Assembly (NCBI GenBank): GCA_038326165.1
Contig: JBBQJT010000012.1
Location: 1 to 64,000, forward strand
Source of the DNA: JAEUUM01 sp038326165
GTDB lineage: Bacteria > Bacteroidota > Bacteroidia > Chitinophagales > Saprospiraceae
Direction of reading: 5' to 3'
DNA: 64,000 nucleotides
Shown here: piece after piece, positions 51,147 through 61,078 of the stretch
How positions within the stretch are numbered: the first letter of the stretch is position 1
Layout: each line of letters opens with the position of its first letter
Translations under genes and position numbers: made by a program
Notes under the pieces: generated by a model
The model's input: only the letters and a program-made list of their open reading frames with translations
Told to the model about the DNA's origin: nothing
Database searches by the model: none

Positions 51147-54100
51147 CTAAATAGCAGGAATCTTTTTCTTATTTAAGATAACGACCTGAACACGCTCATT
51201 GTTGTTGCCGATCAAGAGGATCATTGCGTTGTGATCCTTTGTTTTTAGCAGTTGCACACTGCGGACATCCTGCCATGCAAAAAGACCAGAATTAACCACA
51301 GAGAGTGGTTTGAATCCACCCTTTCCATCACCCAACATCAGCATGCCATTGCCTGCATCTGCCCTTCCAGTTTCCACTTCAGATACCAACAGGTTGCCTG
51401 CCATGATCAAGTCAAGATTTCCATCACCATCGACATCGGTTGATTGAATGCCCATTATTGGGGCCATTTGTGCCTGCCAAGGCATGGCGTTCAAGGTAAA
51501 TTTCCCTTTGCCATTGTTCATCAATATTCCGGATTGAAAATCAGTTACTCTGTAGTGGATGGATTGATCAAGTTTTTCTTTGCCATACACGTCAACCAGA
51601 TTGGCTTTGGCGAATTCTACATAGTTCTTGAACTTATCAGATATCGAAGGCATCTGTTGAGAAGAACATTGTCGTCCACGAATTGGAACAGTTTGCATCC
51701 CATCCAAAACATACCCCAGAACGATATCATAATTGCCATTTTGATCAAAATCATTGCCATAAATATCTACAGGCTTGCCTTTGCTTGCGTGGTATTTGTA
51801 ATTTTTACCCAATGCGCCCAGAGCAAAGTCCATTTTACCATCTTTGTTGAAATCACCCTCTTCGATGCTGAACCACCAATTATTGGATTCTGCAAAGCCC
51901 ATTTCCTTGGTTTCATCAGCGAATTTGCCTGCCCTGTTGATTAAATAGGTAATTGGCATCCATTCCCCAACTACCAATAAATCCAATGTTCCATCTTCAT
52001 TTAGATCGTTAAAAACTGCATCTGTTACCATGCCCAACACTCCATTATTTGGCAATGTTTGAGCCGTTATATCTGTAAATGTTCCTTTGTCGTTTTTGAA
52101 GAAATAAGATTGTGAAGGACGAGGATATTCACTTCCAACCTGACGGCCACAACGGAATATATCCAGATCACCATCATTATCATAATCTCCAAACTTCACT
52201 TTACCCCCGGAAGAGGTCGTTTTTGGAGAATTGGTTTTTGTAAAATTCCCTTTTCCGTTGTTGAGATAGAGTCTGTCCTGGTACATATCGCCTGATGGAC
52301 CAAATTCATATCCGCCGCTGACCACATATAAATCCAAATCGCCATCTTTGTCGATATCTGCAAAAGAGCTTCCTATGTCTTCATATTTCGCGTCCTTATC
52401 AAAGGCAGTTTGAGGTGACTTTGAGAAGGTATTATTGGTATTCTGTAGATAAATACATCCTCCTTGACCAGCTGCTCCACCGACAAAAAAGTCTTCAAGA
52501 CCATCCTTGTTCAAATCGGCCTTGCTGATATGTGGACCCCAATGCGACATTTCATGAGGCAAGAGAATCTGGATTTTATAATCGTCAAATTTGTTTTCAG
52601 TGTGCTTGAAATCGACACCTGAAGCAAGTGTATGTTCTTTGAACAGATCGTATCGGACTGGCTGAGGAATACAATTGTCTGTTCCTTTGGCATCTTCATA
52701 TTTCAGCATCAGTACTTGATCAGCCTTGACATTATCTAAAATCTGACATTTACCATCAGGCCATTCTACACGAACTTTATCTGCTCTGCGTGAATTACCC
52801 AGACCAAAATGCATAAATGGTTCAACTGAAGAAATGAATCCTCTTGCCGTATTGAACTCACGCTTTTGTTTGATACCGTTGGCTTCAACAACAATTTTAG
52901 CACCAAATGCGTGCATCAATTTATTGGGTTCAAAGCCTATGCGCAGATAATGCGCTTTGCTACCCTTTTCTTTGGACATATTCTTATAAAAACCAGCTGG
53001 TTCATCCAAATTACTGATAACAAGATCCAAATCGCCGTCATTATCAAAGTCAGCATATGCAGAACCACTTGACATGGTAGAACGGTTTCCAATGCCAGAT
53101 GTGCGTGACATTTCTTTGAATTTCAGATTGCTGTTGTTGACAAAGAACTGGTTTTCTATCTTCAAAGAACCCAACTTTTTCATGTATTCGCCTGACATTT
53201 TTAGTCTTTTTGCTAGGCTTTCCTCTTCTTCCATTTTATGGCTAAAATCCTTCCAAGTATCTTTGAAGAATACATTTTTGTAGTAGCCATTGGACACGAA
53301 AAGATCTTCTTCACCATCATTGTTGGCATCCATAAACAATGGTGCCCAACTCCATTCTGTGCGATCGATGCCCGCTCCTTGTGACATCTCAGAGAAGGTC
53401 ATGTTACCATTATTCATGTGCAACATATTGCGCATGTATTGAAGGTGATAACCCAATGCGTTCAATTTCCAAAAACGATCAATATTCATTCCTGACATAT
53501 TGGCCTTTTCGTTGTAATTTCCCATTGCTGCCATTTCAGCAACAAAAATATCTTGAAACCCATCATGGTCCAAATCTGCAATATCAGAGCCCATACTGGA
53601 GCGGCTCATGTGCCTGAATCCACCATCCCAAACTTTATTGGTAAAAGTCCCATCTCCATTGTTAAAAAACAAAGCATCCGGCTCGTCATGGTCTACCGCA
53701 ACATAGAGGTCAGGCCAACCATCATTATTCAAATCAGCAGTTACAAAACTCAATATCCAACCAAAGAATCCAAGTCCTATTTCTTTAGAAACTTCACTAA
53801 AAGTTCCGTTTCCGTTATTCTTGTAAACGTGCATTCCATGGTCAGCAGGTGGATTCAAAAAGTCACGGAGATTCAGTTCGAATTTTCTGGTTCTATCTGG
53901 ATTGTGATTACCTACCACCAGGTCCAATAAACCATCTCGGTTGTAATCAAAAAAGCTTGCACAGACTGCAAAACCGTTATCATTGACACCATATTCTTTG
54001 GCTTTATCTGTAAATGTTCCGTCACCATTATTGATAAATAGTATGTTTTCACGGAACTTTGGATCCTCGTAAAATCCTCTGCAAACATACATATCCATAA

Positions 54101-54497
54101 AGCCATCATTGTTGACATCGGCAGTAGAAACACCAGCACACCAGCCATCAACTTCTATCCCAGCTTTTGCTGAAACATCTTCAAATTTCATGTTTCCTTT
54201 ATTGATGTAAAGTTTATTTTTGACCAAATTACCGGTGAAAAATATGTCCTGCTTGCCATCGTTGTTGAAATCAGCAACTGCCACTCCTCCACCATCAAAT
54301 GCATTTACTTTGGCAAACATATATGGGTAAATAGACGTGTCAAGGTTATTTGAAAATGTAATGCCTGTTGTGGCACTGTTTAATTCTTCAAATTGAGGAA
54401 CTTCCGCGTTGGCGTTGGCATCATTGGTGGCCTTTTTAGAACATGCTGGAAAGACTGCAAATATTGCGATGAAGCAAAGAAAAATTAGTTGTTTCAT
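51147..54497 (-). CDS. FG-GAP/ASPIC (CRTAC1-like) lipoprotein B2, double-propeller form
   Basis: A 1116-aa lipoprotein with lipobox FPA-C at about residue 19. The first FG-GAP propeller spans about 70-510 (VAVADFNNDGKQDIFFTGN, VSTADVNNDGFMDMYVC, IADLDHDGFQDIFVAEM). An ASPIC/UnbV domain sits in the middle (near 560-600, FGLGNSRRADKVRVEWPDG). A second propeller covers about 640-1090 (ISKADLNKDGLEDFFVGGA, DIDKDGDLDLYVVSGGYEF, FNKDGKMDFALGALG). It starts 8 bp after the stop of gene B1, so the two are one operon. The block VPIRGRQCSSQQMPSI near residue 940 is shared with B1 and is typical of this large CRTAC1 subfamily. Ligand and function are unknown. Confidence 0.9.
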   Translation of the reverse strand: MKQLIFLCFIAIFAVFPACSKKATNDANANAEVPQFEELNSATTGITFSNNLDTSIYPYMFAKVNAFDGGGVAVADFNNDGKQDIFFTGNLVKNKLYINKGNMKFEDVSAKAGIEVDGWCAGVSTADVNNDGFMDMYVCRGFYEDPKFRENILFINNGDGTFTDKAKEYGVNDNGFAVCASFFDYNRDGLLDLVVGNHNPDRTRKFELNLRDFLNPPADHGMHVYKNNGNGTFSEVSKEIGLGFFGWILSFVTADLNNDGWPDLYVAVDHDEPDALFFNNGDGTFTNKVWDGGFRHMSRSSMGSDIADLDHDGFQDIFVAEMAAMGNYNEKANMSGMNIDRFWKLNALGYHLQYMRNMLHMNNGNMTFSEMSQGAGIDRTEWSWAPLFMDANNDGEEDLFVSNGYYKNVFFKDTWKDFSHKMEEEESLAKRLKMSGEYMKKLGSLKIENQFFVNNSNLKFKEMSRTSGIGNRSTMSSGSAYADFDNDGDLDLVISNLDEPAGFYKNMSKEKGSKAHYLRIGFEPNKLMHAFGAKIVVEANGIKQKREFNTARGFISSVEPFMHFGLGNSRRADKVRVEWPDGKCQILDNVKADQVLMLKYEDAKGTDNCIPQPVRYDLFKEHTLASGVDFKHTENKFDDYKIQILLPHEMSHWGPHISKADLNKDGLEDFFVGGAAGQGGCIYLQNTNNTFSKSPQTAFDKDAKYEDIGSSFADIDKDGDLDLYVVSGGYEFGPSGDMYQDRLYLNNGKGNFTKTNSPKTTSSGGKVKFGDYDNDGDLDIFRCGRQVGSEYPRPSQSYFFKNDKGTFTDITAQTLPNNGVLGMVTDAVFNDLNEDGTLDLLVVGEWMPITYLINRAGKFADETKEMGFAESNNWWFSIEEGDFNKDGKMDFALGALGKNYKYHASKGKPVDIYGNDFDQNGNYDIVLGYVLDGMQTVPIRGRQCSSQQMPSISDKFKNYVEFAKANLVDVYGKEKLDQSIHYRVTDFQSGILMNNGKGKFTLNAMPWQAQMAPIMGIQSTDVDGDGNLDLIMAGNLLVSEVETGRADAGNGMLMLGDGKGGFKPLSVVNSGLFAWQDVRSVQLLKTKDHNAMILLIGNNNERVQVVILNKKKIPAI

Positions 54498-54505
54498 ATT
54501 AGGTT

Positions 54506-57500
54506 TTATTGGATATTGTTCTTTGAAGTATTAAGTTTTACTGTGATCACATGATCGTTATTGTTGCCAAAAATCAAACTTGAAAGTCCAGATTTGGTTT
54601 TTAAAATTGCGGAAGACTTGGTATTAAATGGGACATAAAGTCCAGATTTATAGGTAGAAATTGAATTGAAATTGCCTTTGCCATCACCTAGCATTATCAA
54701 GCCAACTCCACCATCATACCGCTGAGTTTCGACTTCTGTATCGTAATTGTTTCCAGCAAGTATCAGATCCATTTTACCATCAGAATTTACATCTGAAATT
54801 AAAATTGAGTTGACAGGTGACTTTTGGGCAGAAACATCTAGGTCTTTTTTTACATACTTGCCATTTTCATTGATAAAAATGCAGGAATGAAAATCATTGA
54901 CGGACAATTCTAATGCTTTTTTTAGTTGATCATCACCTACAATATCCCCCAAGCTCGCGTTGGCGAAGTCTTTGAAGGATTTGAATTTATCTTGTATAAA
55001 CGGCATTTGTTGCGAAGAACACTGCTTTCCGCGTGAAGGCACCAATTTGCCTTTGTACGTTTTAGTAAGCACAATGTCATTGGTTCCATTTCCATCGAAA
55101 TCGGCAGAATAAACCATGAAAGGTTTCTCATTCGTGGCTTTAAACTTTGTGTTCATACCTACATTGCCGGCAATGATATCAAGATCACCGTCCTGATCGA
55201 CATCCGTTTCGGCCAAACTGTAATACCAGCCCTTATATTGATCTGTACCTTTTTCTTTGGAGACATCTACCAATGAGTTACCCTTATTTTCATAAAATTT
55301 AACGCTCATCCACTCTCCGGCAATCACCAAATCCGGTTTGCCATCTTTGTTAAAATCTGTCCACAATGTAGCAGTAACAATTCCGGCAGTTGCTAATTCT
55401 TTGTTCCAATTTGCAGTGACGTTGGTAAATTTTCCTTTGTCATTGCGTAAAATCATTGATTGATCAGGATATGGATATTTACCAGGCACAGCCCTTCCTC
55501 CTACAAAAAGATCCAAATCTCCATCATTATCGATATCGGAGGCTGCGATACATGATCCTGAGCTGTATTCTGAGCTCAATGCATTAGTGGATTTTGTGAA
55601 ATTTCCTTTACCGTCATTCAGATACAAGCGATCTTGCATCAGACGCGGAAAAGCCTCCATCTCACCTCCGCCTCCACTTACCACATACAGATCCAAGTCT
55701 TTGTCACCATCGGCATCAAAAAATAATCCGGCAATATCCTCAGCGTTTTTATCAACTTCCCATGGCTGCGATGGTCCTTTTTTGAATTTTCCAACATTAT
55801 CTTGCAAATAAAGCACGCTAGATTGTCTAGATGCTCCACCAATATAGATGTCCTCATTGCCATCCCCATTCACATCTCCTTTGACCAATGCCGGACCAAT
55901 TCGAGACTGACTATGTGGCAAAAGTACTTCTTTACCAAAGTCATTGAATTGATTTTCACGATGAAAAAAGTCGAGTCCATTGGCCTTCGAATCTGACCAC
56001 TGAACCAAATTTAAAGGCTCCGAAAGCAATGGTATTGTCTGTTGGGCGGCATCAGAATATTTCACGACCAAACGTTGATCAGCTTTGACATGATTGATCA
56101 CCTGCGATTTACCATCCGGCCAAACGACCAATAAAAGTTCTACTTCATTATTTTTGCCCAAACCGAAATGCAGATTGCGATCCATAGATGATTCGTAACC
56201 TCTGGTTGCTACCAACTCTTGGAACTGGATTTCGCTGCCTGTTTTAAGATATACCTTAACATTTTCAGCATGCTTTGGATGTTCGGGAATGACTGTCAAA
56301 TAGTGATTTCCCGAAATTTTGGAAGCTTGATTCTCATAAAGAAAAGCCTCATCGTTGATATTATTGACAACCAAATCCAGGTCGCCATCATTGTCCAAAT
56401 CAGCATAAGCCGCTCCATTCGAAAATGTAGCTTCACCCATACCCCACTCCTCAGCTTTATCCTCAAAATGCAAAGCTCCATCGTTCTTACCCACAAAATT
56501 TGCGAGTTTAAAAGAAGGGATACTTTCATAGATTTCTTTTCTCAGTTCTTTTGGAATGGTTCCGTTGTTTTTTCTTCGGTATTCCTCCAATCTGGCCCTA
56601 AAATCATTATCGCGGTGATACCTGACATATCCGTTGGAAATGAAATAATCCTTATATCCATCATTGTCTAAATCAGCAAATAAAGCCGACCAACTCCATT
56701 CACTTTTGGCAACACCCGCCAGATTGGCAATATTGCTGTAAGTGCCATTGCCATTGTTCAGCTGCAAAGAATTGAACATATATTGGTACTGGTAACCCAG
56801 CGTATCTATAAGCCCCCAAAACTCTGGGACATTCATACCCGCCATCAGGGTTTTACCCATAAAATGGTCGTCAGTAGCCATGTCAACCACGCCTATTTCA
56901 GGTTGGCCATCGTTGTTGATATCATTGACATCGACACCCATTGCAAAATAGGAGATTTGGTTGGTTAGCGTTTTTGTTTGATCCGTGAATGTTCCGTTTT
57001 TGTTGTTGATGTACATGAAATCAGGAACTGAGTAATCATTGGCCACATAGATATCCGTCCAGCCATCGCCGTTGAGATCAGCGGTGACAAGACCCAATCC
57101 AAATCCATATTTCAATACACCTGCTTCCTTAGTTATGTCAACAAACTTATTGTTGTCGTTGCGGAATAACTTTCCACTGGCAAAACGAAGTTTTTGCTCA
57201 TCACGTAGTTCTTCAAAAACTATCCTTCGTTGTATTCGGTTGTAAATACTTTCGTTTAGTACGTAACAATCTAAATCACCGTCCTTGTCAAAATCAAAAA
57301 AAGAAGCCTGAGTACTCAAATTTGAATCATCGAGTCCAAATTCACGGGCTTTTTCTGTAAAAGTTCCGTTACCATTATTTATCCAAAGCTGATTTTCTCT
57401 GCTTTCAGAATCATAGACATTCATATCGCCTGCCTGACAAACATAAATATCCAAATTACCGTCACCATTTACGTCAGCCATGGTAGTTCCTGAAGACCAA

Positions 57501-57850
57501 CCTTTTTTCTTTAAACCAGAAACTGAGGTAACATCTTTGAATTTCATGCCGCCTTCATTGATGAAAAGCTTATTCTCTCCTTGATTGGACGTTAAGAAAA
57601 CATCTGGCTTTCCGTCTTTGTTAACATCACCGACACTTACTCCTGCGCCGCCAAAAAAATATTCATAGATCAAGATATTCTCCTTTCCTTCGGGATCTTC
57701 CTTCAGCTCATTGATGAAGTTCAACCCACTTGTTTTCCCTGGGATCCTTTTGAACAGAGCTTCGCTAGAATCTTGTGTGCCCTTCTTACCTGATTGGCAT
57801 GAAAAGCTTGCGCTAACAACAAGCCCAATTAAGAATATAATACGATTCAT
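54506..57850 (-). CDS. FG-GAP/ASPIC (CRTAC1-like) lipoprotein B1, double-propeller form
   Basis: A 1114-aa paralogue of B2 and first gene of the pair. Lipobox SASFS-C at the N-terminus (MNRIIFLIGLVVSASFSC). Same layout: propeller one (VSVGDVNKDGKPDVFLTSN, MADVNGDGNLDIYVCQAG, DLDNDGDLDLVVNNIND), central ASPIC/UnbV (FGLGKNNEVELLLVVWPDG near 563), propeller two (VKGDVNGDGNEDIYIGGAS, FDADGDKDLDLYVVSGGG), and the shared CSSQQMPFI block. The almost equal lengths and aligned features point to tandem duplication. Such paired lipoproteins often sit beside SusC/SusD genes in Bacteroidota, but none is present here. Confidence 0.9.
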   Translation of the reverse strand: MNRIIFLIGLVVSASFSCQSGKKGTQDSSEALFKRIPGKTSGLNFINELKEDPEGKENILIYEYFFGGAGVSVGDVNKDGKPDVFLTSNQGENKLFINEGGMKFKDVTSVSGLKKKGWSSGTTMADVNGDGNLDIYVCQAGDMNVYDSESRENQLWINNGNGTFTEKAREFGLDDSNLSTQASFFDFDKDGDLDCYVLNESIYNRIQRRIVFEELRDEQKLRFASGKLFRNDNNKFVDITKEAGVLKYGFGLGLVTADLNGDGWTDIYVANDYSVPDFMYINNKNGTFTDQTKTLTNQISYFAMGVDVNDINNDGQPEIGVVDMATDDHFMGKTLMAGMNVPEFWGLIDTLGYQYQYMFNSLQLNNGNGTYSNIANLAGVAKSEWSWSALFADLDNDGYKDYFISNGYVRYHRDNDFRARLEEYRRKNNGTIPKELRKEIYESIPSFKLANFVGKNDGALHFEDKAEEWGMGEATFSNGAAYADLDNDGDLDLVVNNINDEAFLYENQASKISGNHYLTVIPEHPKHAENVKVYLKTGSEIQFQELVATRGYESSMDRNLHFGLGKNNEVELLLVVWPDGKSQVINHVKADQRLVVKYSDAAQQTIPLLSEPLNLVQWSDSKANGLDFFHRENQFNDFGKEVLLPHSQSRIGPALVKGDVNGDGNEDIYIGGASRQSSVLYLQDNVGKFKKGPSQPWEVDKNAEDIAGLFFDADGDKDLDLYVVSGGGGEMEAFPRLMQDRLYLNDGKGNFTKSTNALSSEYSSGSCIAASDIDNDGDLDLFVGGRAVPGKYPYPDQSMILRNDKGKFTNVTANWNKELATAGIVTATLWTDFNKDGKPDLVIAGEWMSVKFYENKGNSLVDVSKEKGTDQYKGWYYSLAETDVDQDGDLDIIAGNVGMNTKFKATNEKPFMVYSADFDGNGTNDIVLTKTYKGKLVPSRGKQCSSQQMPFIQDKFKSFKDFANASLGDIVGDDQLKKALELSVNDFHSCIFINENGKYVKKDLDVSAQKSPVNSILISDVNSDGKMDLILAGNNYDTEVETQRYDGGVGLIMLGDGKGNFNSISTYKSGLYVPFNTKSSAILKTKSGLSSLIFGNNNDHVITVKLNTSKNNIQ

Positions 57851-57983
57851 AGGAATAATTTCACAAGTGATACATACGCAATATTTATTCCAATGTTGTT
57901 AAAGGCACACTTAATATCTTGTTAATGAGGAAGATTAGATCGATTTACTCGCGATGAAACCAAAAATAATTTGGAAAGCTTTG

Positions 57984-58011
57984 TTGTTTTGTCAAATATA
58001 TCATACCTTTG
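57984..58011 (+). promoter_or_regulatory. Promoter of the initiator tRNA gene
   Basis: TTG at 57984-57986, a 17-nt spacer, TACCTTTG at 58004-58011. An alternative TTG at 57981-57983 gives a 20-nt spacer. The tRNA begins 11 nt after the -7 box. Confidence 0.75.
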
Positions 58012-58021
58012 CGTCCCACAT

Positions 58022-58094
<73 letters not shown>

Positions 58095-58101
58095 CAACAA
58101 G

Positions 58102-58136
58102 GCTGGTTTCTAAAAATAGAAATCAGCTTTTTTTTT
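58102..58136 (+). terminator. Terminator of the tRNA-fMet gene
   Basis: GCTGGTTTCTA (58102-58112) pairs with TAGAAATCAGC (58117-58127) through 11 bp with one G-U, four-A loop, then nine T residues. It ends only 7 bp before the start codon of the GH18 gene. Confidence 0.9.
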
Positions 58137-58143
58137 GAATTTT

Positions 58144-59361
58144 ATGCTAAAAGGAAAGTACATATTCGTCACTATTTTGCTGCTATTGAGCGGATTGCTT
58201 CGAAGTCAAAGCTTCAAGGTGATAGGTTATTTGGCTGTGTATAATTTTGAATATGCTGAGCAACTTGAATGGAAAAAGCTCACTCATGTGAATATTGCTT
58301 TTGCCAATCCTGACGCCCAAGGATTCCTCAAAACCCAAGGTTATCCCATCGATAATGTGGTCAATCAAGCGCACAGTAATGGTGTGGAAGTTTTCATTTC
58401 ACTTGCAGGTGGTGCTTTGTACCCTGAATGGAAATCGGCATGGAAAAAATACATGTCACCCTCGTATAGGTCTGAATTTATTCATAAAATAATGGATTAC
58501 GTCAGGAAATATGAACTCCAAGGAGTAGATGTAGATCTTGAATGGAACGATGTTGACAATTTATACAGTCCTTTCGTAATAGAACTAGCTGATTCATTGC
58601 ACACATCTGGAAGAAAAATAACAGCAGCCTTGCCAGGAAAATACCGGTACCCCTTGATTTCGGACGAAGCTTTGAATGTTTATGATTGGATCAATCTAAT
58701 GGCCTACGATTTTACTGGACCTTGGAACCCAAACTTGCCCGGTCAACATTCATCCTTTGGTTTTGCAAAGAGCTGTATTACCTATTGGACCGTAAACCAA
58801 TACTTACCAAAGGAGAAGACAGTTCTTGGACTGCCAGCCTATGGTTATGATTTCAATAACCCAAGTGATGTCTTTGCGTTTTACTACAAATCAATGATCG
58901 AAAAAGATCCAGGCTACGCACTTTTGGACCAAGTTGGCCTAAGATACTATAATGGCTTGCCCACTATCATTGAAAAAACGCAGTATGCATTAAGCACTAC
59001 GAGTGGTGTTATGATCTGGGAATTGAGTCAAGATGCCTTGGCTGATTTGAAAGAATATTCAATCTTAAATGCTGTCAACAGCGTTGTAAAGCCAACTGCC
59101 TCCAGAGATTTCAACTCAAGAGTTGATTTTGTAATCTTTCCAAATCCTACGTCGCATGACATCTATGTAGATTATCCAGGCCAAGCACAATCTATCACCG
59201 TACAAATTCTTACCCAAGGCGGACAATTGCTACTAACAAAAGATCAAAACTCAGCCGATGGACCAATCAGAATCGAAACGTCAGGCCTTGCATCCGGAGT
59301 GTATTTGTGCCAAGTCATTGCTGGCAAAACTTCTGCTTTAAAAATGTTTGTAAAAGAGTAA
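58144..59361 (+). CDS. GH18 glycosidase (chitinase-like) with T9SS sorting domain
   Basis: 405 aa from ATG 58144; a TTG at 58135 lies inside the terminator T tract and is unlikely. A signal peptide (YIFVTILLLLSGLLRSQS) is followed by a GH18 barrel beginning FKVIGYLAVYN. The catalytic DxDxE motif is VDVDLEW with D129, D131 and E133. The first Asp of the fuller DxxDxDxE form is Gln here, which some active members tolerate. YDWINLMAYDFTGPW and GLPAYGYDFN are further GH18 blocks. The last ~75 residues (VIFPNPTSHDIYVDYPG to KMFVKE) are a T9SS type-A domain. It should hydrolyse chitin-like or peptidoglycan-derived GlcNAc polymers outside the cell; the exact substrate is inferred. Confidence 0.9.
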   Translation: MLKGKYIFVTILLLLSGLLRSQSFKVIGYLAVYNFEYAEQLEWKKLTHVNIAFANPDAQGFLKTQGYPIDNVVNQAHSNGVEVFISLAGGALYPEWKSAWKKYMSPSYRSEFIHKIMDYVRKYELQGVDVDLEWNDVDNLYSPFVIELADSLHTSGRKITAALPGKYRYPLISDEALNVYDWINLMAYDFTGPWNPNLPGQHSSFGFAKSCITYWTVNQYLPKEKTVLGLPAYGYDFNNPSDVFAFYYKSMIEKDPGYALLDQVGLRYYNGLPTIIEKTQYALSTTSGVMIWELSQDALADLKEYSILNAVNSVVKPTASRDFNSRVDFVIFPNPTSHDIYVDYPGQAQSITVQILTQGGQLLLTKDQNSADGPIRIETSGLASGVYLCQVIAGKTSALKMFVKE

Positions 59362-59485
59362 TCCAAATCGTCCCCTTACATTTATTCATTTTCAGTTTTT
59401 TGAAAATAAAATCTAAAAATTTAAAAATCTGTGTGGAATTCTTCATCCCTTTGCGTCTTGGTATAGAATTAATGATGAAAGAGAT

Positions 59486-61042
59486 ATGTTGGTGAAGACG
59501 TTTTCAAGTGCAGTTCATGGGGTAGATGCACAGACAATTACGGTAGAAGTGAACTCAGGAGGCATCGTTGCAGCTGGAAAAAATGGTTATTTTCTTGTTG
59601 GATTGCCAGACAATGCAGTCAAAGAAAGCAATCACCGCATCGAAGCGGCAGTAAAAAATATGGGCTTTACATTTCCAAGATTAAAAATTGTGGTCAATCT
59701 GGCTCCAGCCGATATTCGAAAAGAAGGAAGTGCTTATGATTTACCAATTGCAATAGGAATCTTGGCCAGCACCAAACAAATGGATCCTAGTATTTTGGAT
59801 CATTTTATCATGTTGGGTGAACTCGCCTTAGATGGACAAATTCGTCCCGTCAAGGGTGCTTTACCGATAGCCATTCAAGCTAGGAAGGATGGATATAAAG
59901 GAGTGATTTTACCCAAACAAAATGCGCGTGAAGCGGCCATTGTCAAAGACCTTGAAGTCTATGGCGTAGATAATATTCGCCAAGCAGTTGATTTTCTAGA
60001 AGGTCGCCTGCTGCTTGAACCAACTCAAGTTGACACCAGAGCAGAATTTGCCGATCAGCAGGATCAATACCTTGAGAACTTCAGTGACGTGAAAGGTCAA
60101 GAAAACATCAAACGCGCTCTAGAAATTGCCGCTGCGGGTGGTCATAATGCAATTTTAATAGGCCCACCTGGCGCTGGTAAGACCATGCTCGCCAAAAGAT
60201 TACCTACTATTTTACCACCACTCAACTTGCATGAAGCCTTAGAAACAACCAAGATTCATTCCGTGGCGGGCATACTTCCTATCAATACTGCACTAATACC
60301 AACTCGACCATTTCGTTCACCACACCATACCATCAGTGACGTGGCTATGGTAGGTGGAGGCTCAAATCCACTTCCAGGAGAAATATCACTGTCGCACAAT
60401 GGTGTGCTATTTTTAGATGAGTTGCCAGAGTTCAAGCGAACCGTATTGGAAGTTATGCGCCAACCTATGGAAGATCGAAAAGTTACAATATCGCGCGCCA
60501 AGTCAACTGTGGATTATCCAGCCAGTTTTATGCTGATAGCTTCCATGAACCCTTGTCCTTGCGGATTCTATAATCATCCTGAGAAGGATTGTGTTTGTGC
60601 ACCAGGTGTCGTAAAAAAATACATCAGCAAAATATCTGGACCGCTTTTAGACAGAATTGATTTGCATGTTGAAGTCACCCCAGTGGGTTATGACGAATTG
60701 AGTAATTACGACAAACCAAGTGAGACAAGTGATGACATCCGAACAAGAGTAATCAAAGCAAGAGAAATTCAACTAAAGAGGTTTGATTCTTTTTCTAATA
60801 TTTACAGCAATGCACAAATGCCAAGCCAAATGGTTAGGGATGTTTGCTCGATTAATCAGGCTGGTGCCACCTTGTTAAAAACTGCCATGAACCGACTTCA
60901 GCTTTCAGCTCGAGCATACGATAGAATCTTAAAAGTTGCTAGAACTTCAGCCGATTTATCTGATTCTGCTGACATTAAAATCGAACATTTGGCAGAAGCA
61001 ATTCAATACCGCAGTCTTGACAGAGAAGGTTGGGCAGGTTGA
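59486..61042 (+). CDS. comM: YifB/ComM family AAA+ ATPase (Mg-chelatase-like)
   Basis: A 518-aa cytoplasmic ATPase of full family length. The N-terminal Lon-protease-like domain (about 1-180) carries LVGLPDNAVKESNHRIEAA and NLAPADIRKEGSAYDLPIAI. The AAA+ core has Walker A GPPGAGKT at 226-233 and Walker B GVLFLDE at 306-312, then SMNPCPCGFYNHPEKDCVC with four cysteines for zinc. Proteobacterial ComM is a branch-migration helicase that helps DNA integrate during natural transformation; the same role here is inference. It starts at ATG 59486 and precedes the exonuclease gene by 36 bp. Confidence 0.93.
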   Translation: MLVKTFSSAVHGVDAQTITVEVNSGGIVAAGKNGYFLVGLPDNAVKESNHRIEAAVKNMGFTFPRLKIVVNLAPADIRKEGSAYDLPIAIGILASTKQMDPSILDHFIMLGELALDGQIRPVKGALPIAIQARKDGYKGVILPKQNAREAAIVKDLEVYGVDNIRQAVDFLEGRLLLEPTQVDTRAEFADQQDQYLENFSDVKGQENIKRALEIAAAGGHNAILIGPPGAGKTMLAKRLPTILPPLNLHEALETTKIHSVAGILPINTALIPTRPFRSPHHTISDVAMVGGGSNPLPGEISLSHNGVLFLDELPEFKRTVLEVMRQPMEDRKVTISRAKSTVDYPASFMLIASMNPCPCGFYNHPEKDCVCAPGVVKKYISKISGPLLDRIDLHVEVTPVGYDELSNYDKPSETSDDIRTRVIKAREIQLKRFDSFSNIYSNAQMPSQMVRDVCSINQAGATLLKTAMNRLQLSARAYDRILKVARTSADLSDSADIKIEHLAEAIQYRSLDREGWAG

Positions 61043-61078
61043 TTGTTAGCCGTATGTTTGTAAAGTCAAAACACAATT

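Noticed and set aside
51444..51944. A 166-codon plus-strand open frame
   Set aside because: Antisense to the second propeller of lipoprotein B2; it arises from the repeated DxDxDG codons read backwards.
58135..58143. TTG at 58135 as the GH18 start codon
   Set aside because: It lies within the T tract of the tRNA terminator; ATG 58144 gives a proper signal peptide.
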